Translations under genes and position numbers: made by a program
Source of the DNA: a bacterium
GTDB taxonomy: Bacteria > Patescibacteriota > Minisyncoccia > Minisyncoccales > PEYH01
Direction: 5' to 3'
Length of the DNA stretch: 5,287 nucleotides
NCBI GenBank assembly: GCA_021158195.1
Contig: JAGGVA010000063.1
Span: forward strand, 1 to 5,287
In this document: positions 1 to 5,287 of the stretch, one piece after another
How the letters are laid out: each line of letters starts with the position of its first letter
Position numbering within the stretch: position 1 is the first letter of the stretch
Notes under the pieces: generated by a model
Databases searched by the model: none
What the model was told of the DNA's origin: nothing
The model's input: only the letters and a program-made list of their open reading frames with translations

Positions 1-563
1 CAGAAAGGCGTGACCATCTTTTAAATAAAAAAGAACAAGAAAGACTTCTTCAAATAGCAAGAGAGTCTGTTGAGACATATATCAAAGAGGGCAAAATTCC
101 AGAATTCTCTGAAGATAACCCAATGCTTAATCAAAAATTAGGAGCCTTTGTAACAATTAAAAAGTATGGTAAATTGAGAGGCTGTATAGGTGAATTTTCG
201 CCAACAAAAGAGCCTTTGTATAAAGTTGTCTCAAAAATGGCAATTGCTGCCGCAACAAAGGATATAAGGTTTTTACCAGTTAGAGAGGAGGAATTAGATG
301 AATTGGAATACGAAATTTCAGTTTTATCAGAACCCCAAAAAATTGATAATTGGAGGAAAATAGAACTTGGAAAGCATGGGGTAATCGTAAAACAAGGTTT
401 AAATCAAGGAGTATTTTTGCCACAAGTTGCTGACGAAACCGGCTGGACCCTTAAAAAGTTTTTATCCGAACTTTGCTCCCAGAAAGCAGGCCTACCCCCA
501 GATTGCTATAAAGACAAAAATACAGAAATTTATATTTTCACCGCCCAAGTTTTTTCAGAATAA
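1..563 (+). CDS. AMMECR1-domain protein (5' partial)
   Basis: The reading frame is open from base 3 to the TAA at 561-563, giving 186 visible residues with the true start outside the window. The ATG at 123 is internal: the 40 codons before it already encode the start of the AMMECR1 fold (LLQIARESVETYI). Family hallmarks follow in order: GAFVTIKK, the invariant LRGCIG loop at visible residues 59-64, a DIRFLPVREEEL stretch (family form DpRFpPv..eEL), EYEISVLSEP, GVFLPQVADETGW, and the C-terminal KAGLP...YIFTAQVFSE. In bacteria and archaea this domain occurs alone or fused to a MEMO domain, and often accompanies a radical SAM protein (the AmmeMemoRadiSam group). Its biochemical role is not firmly established, and neither partner is visible here. 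No signal peptide or membrane segment is seen in the visible part, so it is probably cytosolic. No strong T-tailed terminator follows it. Family call is secure; function and full length are unknown. Confidence 0.93.
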   Translation, partial: ERRDHLLNKKEQERLLQIARESVETYIKEGKIPEFSEDNPMLNQKLGAFVTIKKYGKLRGCIGEFSPTKEPLYKVVSKMAIAAATKDIRFLPVREEELDELEYEISVLSEPQKIDNWRKIELGKHGVIVKQGLNQGVFLPQVADETGWTLKKFLSELCSQKAGLPPDCYKDKNTEIYIFTAQVFSE

Positions 564-609
564 TAATCCAATCCAACAAAGTCTGTCCTCATTAATGCTT
601 TATGTTTAA

Positions 610-640
610 AAATGGACCGAGAGCAGTTCTCGTTCCATTT
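610..640. repeat. 12-bp imperfect palindrome / hairpin
   Basis: AAATGGA (610-616) pairs with TCCATTT (634-640) and CGAGA (618-622) with TCTCG (628-632). One C/T mismatch interrupts the stem, and the loop is GCAGT. It lies 47 bp after the AMMECR1 stop. Only TTTATT follows the stem, so it would be a poor intrinsic terminator for the AMMECR1 transcript, though it might protect the 3' end. The central 15 bp (618-632) matches the palindrome at 1417-1431 at 12 of 15 positions. Confidence 0.6.
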
Positions 641-655
641 ATTCTCGTTCCATTT
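627..655 (+). repeat. Tandem 14-bp duplication
   Basis: TTCTCGTTCCATTT occurs at 627-640 and again at 642-655, separated by a single A, giving a period of 15. The first copy is also the 3' arm of the 610-640 hairpin, so either copy could pair with the 5' arm AAATGGA...CGAGA, giving two alternative hairpins. Two copies only, so this is not a CRISPR or long tandem array. Confidence 0.75.
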
Positions 656-708
656 GAAGTTTTCGTTAGACATTTTTGTTGGACATAGAGTATCACCATT
701 CAAAATAC

Positions 709-736
709 TTGACAAAAGAAAAAAATAAAGTATAAT
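709..736 (+). promoter_or_regulatory. Sigma70-type promoter of the ClpP-like gene
   Basis: There is a perfect -35 TTGACA at 709-714, a 16-bp AT-rich spacer, and a perfect -10 TATAAT at 731-736. Transcription would start near 743, leaving a leader of about 30 nt before the ATG at 773. Two perfect hexamers suggest strong constitutive expression, unless a regulator binds the repeats just upstream. Confidence 0.85.
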
Positions 737-760
737 TTATTTGGCCTTTAGAACTTTAAA

Positions 761-767
761 AAGGGGG
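761..767 (+). promoter_or_regulatory. Ribosome binding site of the ClpP-like gene
   Basis: AAGGGGG lies 5 nt before the ATG at 773. It differs from the consensus AAGGAGG at one position and is the clearest Shine-Dalgarno sequence in the window. It favours the ATG at 773 over the in-frame ATG two codons later, for which the spacing would be 11 nt. Confidence 0.7.
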
Positions 768-772
768 CGATT

Positions 773-1294
773 ATGGAAATGATAAGCCTACCCGGGAGCG
801 TTAATCCGGAGAATATTGAAAGGATAAAAGAGAAAATTTCAAAATGTCTAAAGAATTCTTCAGATGAAGTAACTCTTTTTATTTGTAGCCCAGGAGGTGT
901 CCTTTCCTGCGCAATTCATTTTTATGAATGGGTGCGAACTGAAAAAATTCCTCTTACTACAATTGCTGCTGGAGAGGTAGCTTCAGCAGCTCTCATTGTC
1001 TTGTTGGCCGGAAGGAAAAGGAAAGCTACCTCCCATAGTTGGTTTTGTATTCATAAAGGTGGGGGATTGAAATGGGACTATGGATCGAAGCTGCTAAGGA
1101 TTCTTGCACCGACACGATACAAGGAAAGAGTTGAGTGGATTAAAATCATGGAACAAAAAGCAGAGGAAATTATTCTGACAGAGACAAAGATCTCACCCGA
1201 AAAACTTCATCATGCCTTGAGAACGTATTATATTTTCGACGCGTACGAGGCAGAGAAACTGGGCTTTATTGAAGAAGTGATAACCCCTGCGTAA
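773..1294 (+). CDS. Stand-alone ClpP-fold serine protease-like protein
   Basis: This 173-residue protein has the ClpP/crotonase fold signature. A short N-terminal strand and helix are followed by VTLFICSPGG (residues 33-42, the oxyanion glycine loop of ClpP). Next come GEVASAAL with the nucleophile Ser71, and WFCIHKGG with the catalytic His94. The C-terminal FDAYEAEKLGFIEEV (155-169) corresponds to the ClpP segment FLSAPEAVEYGLVD. In E. coli ClpP the catalytic aspartate lies just before that segment; the aligned residue here is Tyr152 (or Tyr153), and the nearest acid is Asp156. The protein is also about 20 residues shorter than mature E. coli ClpP, and its N-terminus lacks most of the axial-loop region that contacts Clp ATPases. 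No signal peptide or membrane helix is seen, so it is probably cytosolic. It has its own promoter and terminator, hence is a single-gene unit with no ATPase neighbour. It is either a divergent protease with a displaced acid, a Ser-His enzyme, or a pseudo-enzyme. The fold is confident; activity is not. Confidence 0.88.
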   Translation: MEMISLPGSVNPENIERIKEKISKCLKNSSDEVTLFICSPGGVLSCAIHFYEWVRTEKIPLTTIAAGEVASAALIVLLAGRKRKATSHSWFCIHKGGGLKWDYGSKLLRILAPTRYKERVEWIKIMEQKAEEIILTETKISPEKLHHALRTYYIFDAYEAEKLGFIEEVITPA

Positions 1295-1313
1295 AAAGCG
1301 GGGGTTTTATTTT
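1282..1313 (+). terminator. Intrinsic terminator overlapping the ClpP-like stop codon
   Basis: AACCCCTGC (1282-1290) pairs with GCGGGGGTT (1298-1306) over 9 bp with one T-G wobble. The loop is GTAAAAA and a TTTTATTTT tract follows. The stop codon TAA (1292-1294) sits in the loop, so the last residues of the protein (TPA) are encoded by the left arm. On the other strand no T-run follows, so it should act only on rightward transcription. Confidence 0.88.
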
Positions 1314-1416
1314 AAAATTTAATTTAGAGTGATTATTAATTTTTGAAGAAAAACAAATTTAGCCATCCGTCTTCATTGAGTTTATCGGATATAACAAGAA
1401 TAACTTAAAGATGTAT

Positions 1417-1431
1417 TGAGAACGGTTCTCA
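1417..1431. promoter_or_regulatory. Perfect 7+1+7 palindrome between convergent genes
   Basis: TGAGAAC, one G, then GTTCTCA: a perfect DNA palindrome 6 bp beyond the stop codon of the leftward membrane protein gene. It resembles a dimeric regulator site or a dispersed repeat core. As RNA it would give only a 6-bp stem with a 3-nt loop and no following U-run, so it is a weak terminator at best. It matches 618-632 at 12 of 15 positions. The LexA pattern GAAC-N4-GTTC does not fit, because the half-sites are only 1 bp apart. Confidence 0.4.
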
Positions 1432-1437
1432 TATTGA

Positions 1438-3666
1438 TTATTTTTCGCTTAAGAAAATAATGCTTGCTCCAAGAAAATTTAGAATAATTATAACTCCCAA
1501 AGCTGTAGAAAACCCAAAATAAGGAATTAAAATTAAAGAAGGCAGAATCGCTCCAAAAGCAGAGCCAATTAGATCAGCACTATAAATTGTGCCGGTTTTT
1601 TCTTTATGATAGTCAAGATAGATTTTGTTTGCTAAGGGAAAAATAGACCCTCCAAGGTAGCCAGCAATAATGCCCAAGATTAAAATTAAAACTTCAATTA
1701 ACGAGGCTGGAAGAGTAAAGAGATAAGAAGATAAAAAGATCAAAATTAAGCCAAAGACTGCAAAAGAAAGATGGAATTTTTTTAATAAATTCACAATATT
1801 TTTATTTTGGTTTGCCAAAAGAACCTTCTTGCCATGCCAAGTGCCTAAAGCCAACCCCAACATTACCGCTGAGGTAATAAGTGAGACTTTTGCATAAAGA
1901 TATCCGACAGATGATTGATAAGAGAAGAGAAGAATTGTTTCTAAACTCATAATTGAAAAACCAGCAATAGCCATTGAGAGACAACTTAGTTTTTGTCCGA
2001 ATTTTTTTCTTTTTTGATAAAGCCAAATAATTATCAAGAAAAAAATTGCGGTCAAAATATAAAATATTGAGGAGGCAATTGAAGAGAAAATTTTTGTAAT
2101 TTTTGGATTTAGCCGATCAAGCCAGAATAAAGTTTGATAGAAATATGCCAAAGGATGGGTTAATGAATTTATTTTTTGAAACTTTTTTAAAGATTTCTCA
2201 ACAATAGCATTGCGAGGTGAGGTTAAGCGGTATTTTAGATACTCTTTTTTAAAAAATCTGGTTTGAAGATTTCGCTTTTGAAATCTTTTAAGAAGAAGTT
2301 CGAAATCCAAATTTATTTGATTGTTTGAAGCCAGAAAAAGATTTGAATATTCAGAAAGAATTTTTACCTCTGGATAAACATTTTTTAAGGTGTGATAGAC
2401 AGAACCGTTTAAGAAATACAAGTTCGGGTTAGGGGAGGTAAGAGAATAGGGGAGAGTAAAAGAAAAAACTCCCCCTTCTTTTAGTTTTGACTTTGCAATT
2501 TCAAAAAACTCTTTTGTATAAAATCGATTAATCAACAGGTTAGATGGTTCAGGTAGATTTAAAATAATTGCATCAAATTTTTGATTTGTTGTTTTTAAAA
2601 AATAAAAACCATCTTGAAATATTAATTTTACTTTTTTGGTTTCAAAATCTTGCCTTGTCTCATTTGGAAGAAATTTTTTACCAATTTTAATTAATTTTGG
2701 ATCAAGTTCTACATAATAAATAGTTTTAATAGGATGTTTTAAAGCCTGATGCAACGCACCATTAATTCCACCACCAATTAAAAGAATTTTTTCAGGTTTT
2801 GGGTGAGCCAATAAAGGAAAGTGAATTTTTTCTTCAATAAATTCATCTGTTTGAGTAGATCCTACAAGAACTCCATTTTGATAAAAGTTAATTTGACCTT
2901 CTCTCTGAGTGATAGAAAGGTTACCATATTTTGAATTTAAAGATGCAAGTAAGTTTTGATTTTTGAATCGGAAAGATTGAGTTTTGAGTTCCAGGTTTTG
3001 GACTCCATAAAAATTTAATGCAAATAATAAAATACCTAAAACGCAGGCAATCCCTACTTGAAAAATGGAACGCCTAAATAGAAAAAGAGAAAAGATGAAA
3101 CTTAAAAATATTAATAAAAAAATTACAAAGTAAGAAGAAAAATGAACCAGGACAAAACTAAAAAGAATTCCCCCTAAAATAAATCCTAATGTCTCCCAAA
3201 AATATCCCGAACTTACACCAATAGTAGTTTTAAGAGAACTTGAAAAATATCTTGTTGCTAGTGTCCACCAGTTGCCAAGAAGGAAACATATAGGTAGTGG
3301 CAAAAAGACTCCAATTAAGATTCCATTAAAGAGGTTTGGAATTTCACCCGCAAACCCCAAAAATGGTTTTAGATAGCGTAAAAGCAAAATCTCTGCGAGC
3401 AAAATAAAAGAAATTAAAAGAGGTAAAATATTTAATAATTTTAAGGTAAAAGATTTTAAAACGTAACGATTGGCCACTAAACTACCTATTGCTACCCAGG
3501 TTAGCCAACTGGCCAAGATAATACCCACAAAAAATTCGTGGCCATAGAAAGTGGCAATAAGTTCACGCAAAAAAATTGTTTGAATTGTTAAAGAAAGAAA
3601 ACCAAGAAATATAAAAGAAAACTTAAAAAATAATCTACGAAATTTGCTATTTGAAGAATTGGTCAT
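1438..3666 (-). CDS. Membrane-embedded spermidine synthase-like protein
   Basis: The protein has 742 residues in three parts. Residues about 10-221 hold roughly seven hydrophobic helices. Residues about 235-515 form a soluble spermidine-synthase-like Rossmann domain, and residues about 528-738 hold about seven more helices. In the middle part, YGNLSITQ, YQNGVLVGS, DEFIEE and a SAM-site loop IGGGING (297-303) lead into YYVELDP (Glu320, Asp322, expected to hold the nucleoside ribose) and QDG (Asp352). LNLPEPS (369-375), NRFYTKEFF and KEGGVFSF follow. True aminopropyltransferases have GGGDGG and a DSxDP catalytic motif; here the first Asp is Ile301 and the catalytic Asp aligns with Asn370. HPLAYFYQTLFW (504-515) recalls a motif I remember from membrane-bound members of this superfamily. 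It probably binds SAM or a related nucleoside, but polyamine synthesis is doubtful; substrate unknown. The ATG is 12 nt after the kinase stop, with only a weak Shine-Dalgarno (GAACGGT), suggesting co-transcription and perhaps translational coupling. The stop is TAA. Confidence 0.85.
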   Translation of the reverse strand: MTNSSNSKFRRLFFKFSFIFLGFLSLTIQTIFLRELIATFYGHEFFVGIILASWLTWVAIGSLVANRYVLKSFTLKLLNILPLLISFILLAEILLLRYLKPFLGFAGEIPNLFNGILIGVFLPLPICFLLGNWWTLATRYFSSSLKTTIGVSSGYFWETLGFILGGILFSFVLVHFSSYFVIFLLIFLSFIFSLFLFRRSIFQVGIACVLGILLFALNFYGVQNLELKTQSFRFKNQNLLASLNSKYGNLSITQREGQINFYQNGVLVGSTQTDEFIEEKIHFPLLAHPKPEKILLIGGGINGALHQALKHPIKTIYYVELDPKLIKIGKKFLPNETRQDFETKKVKLIFQDGFYFLKTTNQKFDAIILNLPEPSNLLINRFYTKEFFEIAKSKLKEGGVFSFTLPYSLTSPNPNLYFLNGSVYHTLKNVYPEVKILSEYSNLFLASNNQINLDFELLLKRFQKRNLQTRFFKKEYLKYRLTSPRNAIVEKSLKKFQKINSLTHPLAYFYQTLFWLDRLNPKITKIFSSIASSIFYILTAIFFLIIIWLYQKRKKFGQKLSCLSMAIAGFSIMSLETILLFSYQSSVGYLYAKVSLITSAVMLGLALGTWHGKKVLLANQNKNIVNLLKKFHLSFAVFGLILIFLSSYLFTLPASLIEVLILILGIIAGYLGGSIFPLANKIYLDYHKEKTGTIYSADLIGSAFGAILPSLILIPYFGFSTALGVIIILNFLGASIIFLSEK

Positions 3667-3678
3667 ATTTTGACCGTT

Positions 3679-4614
3679 CTAATTTGGTGGCCAGAAAAGA
3701 AGAGCGGCAGCGCCAAAAAGAGAGACATCGCTTTTAAGAGAGGTGGCTACAATTTTAGGTATAGGAAGAAATTTTTCTACATTTTTTTTGATGCCTGCAA
3801 GAATAATTTCTTTATTGTTAAGCACTACTGCTCCGCCCAAAATAATAATTTCTGGATCATAAGCCACAATGACATTACTAATTCCTAAAGCATTGAGTTT
3901 ATTAACTTCCTTTAAGAATTTAAGAGCAATTTTATTTTTTGCTTTGGCTAGGGCAAATATTTCTTTGGCATTATGGACATAATAAGGAGGCGTGATTTTG
4001 TGTTTTTTTTGCCAAAACTTGAAGAATCGAGGGAGGTTGTTTCCAGAACAAAACCCTTCCCAATGGTTTATTCCTTTTTTACAACCACAAGGAAACCTAT
4101 AAGGAGCGGCTATATTAAAATGGCCAATTTCTCCGGCGCTTCCACTTCTGCCCAGAAGAAGACGATCGTTGCTAATTATACCTCCGCCGATACCAGAAGA
4201 GATAGTAATATATACAATATTTTTATATTTCTTTCCTTTCCCAAAATGTTTTTCTCCCCAAACAGCAGCAGTACAATCATTATATAGAGTTACTGGGAGA
4301 TGAAATTTTTTCTTTAGAGTTTCTGTTGGCGAAATTTTTTTGCAAGGAATATTAGGAGGATTGACAATTTCACCTTTGCTGATATCAACAGGGGCGGCAG
4401 CACTTATACCTATACCTTTAATCTGATTAACTGTAATCCTTGATTCTTTAATAGTTGTTTGAATAAGAGAGACAATCTCATTTATAATAACTTGAGAAGA
4501 TCGAGATTGGGGGGTTGGAACAGATTTTTTTCCAAGAATTTTTCCCTCTCGAGATATTAAAGCAACTCTCAGATTCGTTGCTCCTAAATCTATTGCAATA
4601 GCAAATCTTTTCAT
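3679..4614 (-). CDS. ROK-family sugar kinase (glucokinase-like)
   Basis: This 311-residue protein is the typical length of a ROK kinase and has no N-terminal helix-turn-helix, so it is a kinase rather than a ROK repressor. Motifs in order: IDLGATNLRVAL (8-19, phosphate-1 loop), VNPPNIP (84-90), YNDCTAAVWGE (111-121, catalytic base Asp113), ISSGIGGGII (138-147, phosphate-2 loop), and GSAGEIGH (158-165, sugar-binding ExGH). Then come CGCKKG...HWEGFCSG (176-191, metal loop), DPEIIILGGAV (253-263) and a C-terminal SLFGAAALL. The usual ROK zinc motif is CxCGxxGC; here Cys176 and Cys178 are kept, but His184 stands where the third Cys is expected and one residue is inserted. The HWE wording resembles archaeal ROK kinases as I remember them. 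It should phosphorylate a hexose or amino sugar with ATP in the cytosol; the substrate cannot be read from sequence. It is the first gene of a leftward pair with the membrane protein, and diverges from the rRNA operon. AAGGAAG lies 14 nt before the ATG, which is farther than usual. Confidence 0.93.
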   Translation of the reverse strand: MKRFAIAIDLGATNLRVALISREGKILGKKSVPTPQSRSSQVIINEIVSLIQTTIKESRITVNQIKGIGISAAAPVDISKGEIVNPPNIPCKKISPTETLKKKFHLPVTLYNDCTAAVWGEKHFGKGKKYKNIVYITISSGIGGGIISNDRLLLGRSGSAGEIGHFNIAAPYRFPCGCKKGINHWEGFCSGNNLPRFFKFWQKKHKITPPYYVHNAKEIFALAKAKNKIALKFLKEVNKLNALGISNVIVAYDPEIIILGGAVVLNNKEIILAGIKKNVEKFLPIPKIVATSLKSDVSLFGAAALLFWPPN

Positions 4615-4638
4615 AGAAAAGTTTAATTCTTCCTTTTT

Positions 4639-4667
4639 ATTTTATCACTTGACAAAAATATTTGAAA
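4639..4667 (-). promoter_or_regulatory. Candidate leftward promoter of the kinase gene
   Basis: On the minus strand an extended -10, TGATAAAAT (4647-4639), lies 17 bp from a weak -35 TTTCAA (4667-4662). Transcription would begin near 4632, giving a leader of about 17 nt. That start would fall inside the AAGGAAG sequence (4635-4629), so either the Shine-Dalgarno is not used or the real promoter lies a little upstream. Its -35 occupies the spacer of the rightward rRNA promoter. Assigned from motif match only. Confidence 0.4.
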
Positions 4668-4676
4668 CCATAAAAT
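4649..4676 (+). promoter_or_regulatory. Rightward rRNA operon promoter
   Basis: TTGACA (4649-4654), a 16-bp spacer, then TAAAAT (4671-4676). The perfect -35 and the 16-bp spacing match the promoter at 709-736. Transcription would begin near 4683, giving a leader of about 75 nt before the mature 16S. It is the best-matching hexamer pair in the divergent gap, and an rRNA operon needs a promoter here unless read from further upstream. Confidence 0.65.
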
Positions 4677-4690
4677 AGATAATGCAAACA

Positions 4691-4704
4691 GTCCTTTGAC
4701 AATT
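4691..4704 (+). promoter_or_regulatory. boxA-like antitermination site in rRNA leader
   Basis: GTCCTTTGACAATT resembles the boxA element found in many bacterial rRNA leaders (B. subtilis form TGTTCTTTGAAAAC as I recall it), where NusB and S10 bind to load an antitermination complex. It lies between the proposed promoter and the 16S start, where boxA is expected. The embedded TTGACA has no suitable -10 downstream, so I do not read it as a second promoter. Confidence 0.5.
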
Positions 4705-4756
4705 AAAAAAAAGACAAGTTTTTAGAGTTGTCCCAGTCTTGCGACAGGGCAAACTT

Positions 4757-5287
<531 letters not shown>

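Larger units (their letters stand above)
572..683. repeat. Inverted-repeat element with internal hairpin
   Basis: A perfect 9-bp inverted repeat, TCCAACAAA at 572-580 and TTTGTTGGA at 675-683, bounds about 110 bp. The arms extend by GTCT/AGAC (581-584 with 668-671) across a 3-nt bulge. Inside lie a second palindrome (610-640) and a tandem 14-mer (627-655). The element sits between the AMMECR1 gene and the promoter of the ClpP-like gene, and ends about 25 bp before the -35 box, so it is not in the mRNA leader of that gene. It could be a miniature dispersed repeat, a structured 3' end of the AMMECR1 transcript, or a regulatory DNA site. No target-site duplication or transposase is evident. The inverted repeat is seen directly; the interpretation as one element is inference. 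Confidence 0.45.

Noticed and set aside
123..125. ATG as start of the AMMECR1-domain protein
   Set aside because: The upstream codons are open and encode the conserved first helix of the domain, so this ATG is internal.
627..655. Start of a CRISPR array
   Set aside because: Two 14-bp copies with a 1-bp gap; no spacers and no cas genes.
530..715. Minus-strand 61-codon reading frame across the 572-683 repeat
   Set aside because: It overlaps the end of the AMMECR1 gene, has low-complexity WNEN repeats created by the tandem 14-mer, and lacks recognisable domains. Kept only as a remark on the repeat.
1365..1390. ATCCG...CGGAT inverted repeat as terminator of the leftward unit
   Set aside because: Only 5 bp with a 16-nt loop, and no T-run follows directly on the minus strand. 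No convincing terminator is seen for the kinase-membrane unit.
1802..2026. 74-codon minus-strand frame within the membrane protein gene
   Set aside because: It is an alternate frame inside a continuous, well-supported coding region.
3670..4287. Plus-strand reading frames of 72 and 104 codons opposite the ROK kinase
   Set aside because: They lie wholly antisense to a gene with intact family motifs and have no domain-like sequence.
4696..4701. Second TTGACA as a tandem rRNA promoter
   Set aside because: No -10-like hexamer lies 16-18 bp downstream, and the context fits a boxA-like site better.

Overview
The window looks like a stretch of chromosome from a Candidate Phyla Radiation (Patescibacteria) bacterium, most likely of the Microgenomates/OP11 type. 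The main evidence is the 5' part of a 16S rRNA gene at the right end. It carries CPR-like wording (GGATAAGGCATGCAAGTC, GGGTCAGTAACACG, CAGTCGAGAATCTT) and a hugely enlarged V1 region. The protein genes are AT-rich and lysine/isoleucine/phenylalanine-rich, and all use standard stops (TAA or TAG), with no sign of TGA recoding. The lineage is inferred from remembered signature motifs, not from a search.

Layout, left to right: (1) 1-563, + strand: an AMMECR1-domain protein whose 5' end lies outside the window. (2) 564-772: intergenic, with a roughly 110-bp inverted-repeat element containing a 12-bp hairpin and a 14-bp tandem duplication, followed by a clean sigma70-type promoter (TTGACA, 16 bp, TATAAT). 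(3) 773-1294, +: a short stand-alone ClpP-fold protein that keeps the nucleophile serine and the histidine but not an aspartate at the usual place. Its last codons form part of an intrinsic terminator. (4) 1295-1437: a convergent intergenic gap with a perfect 7+1+7 palindrome resembling the one upstream of the ClpP-like gene. (5) 4614-1438, - strand: a two-gene unit, a ROK-family sugar kinase followed 12 nt later by a 742-residue membrane protein. That protein has a spermidine-synthase-like SAM-binding domain between two blocks of transmembrane helices, and lacks the catalytic aspartates of true aminopropyltransferases. (6) 4615-4756: a divergent promoter region serving the kinase unit leftward and the rRNA operon rightward. 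(7) 4757 to the end: 16S rRNA, cut by the window edge.

No single pathway joins the genes. The kinase and membrane enzyme are probably co-transcribed, and their promoter appears to overlap that of the rRNA operon. The AMMECR1 and ClpP-like genes appear to be separate transcription units. No classical mobile element, CRISPR array or obvious defence system is visible. The strongest points for a second look are the V1/helix-6 expansion of the 16S rRNA, the catalytically altered spermidine-synthase-like membrane protein, the ClpP-like protein with a displaced acid residue, and the structured repeat at 572-683.
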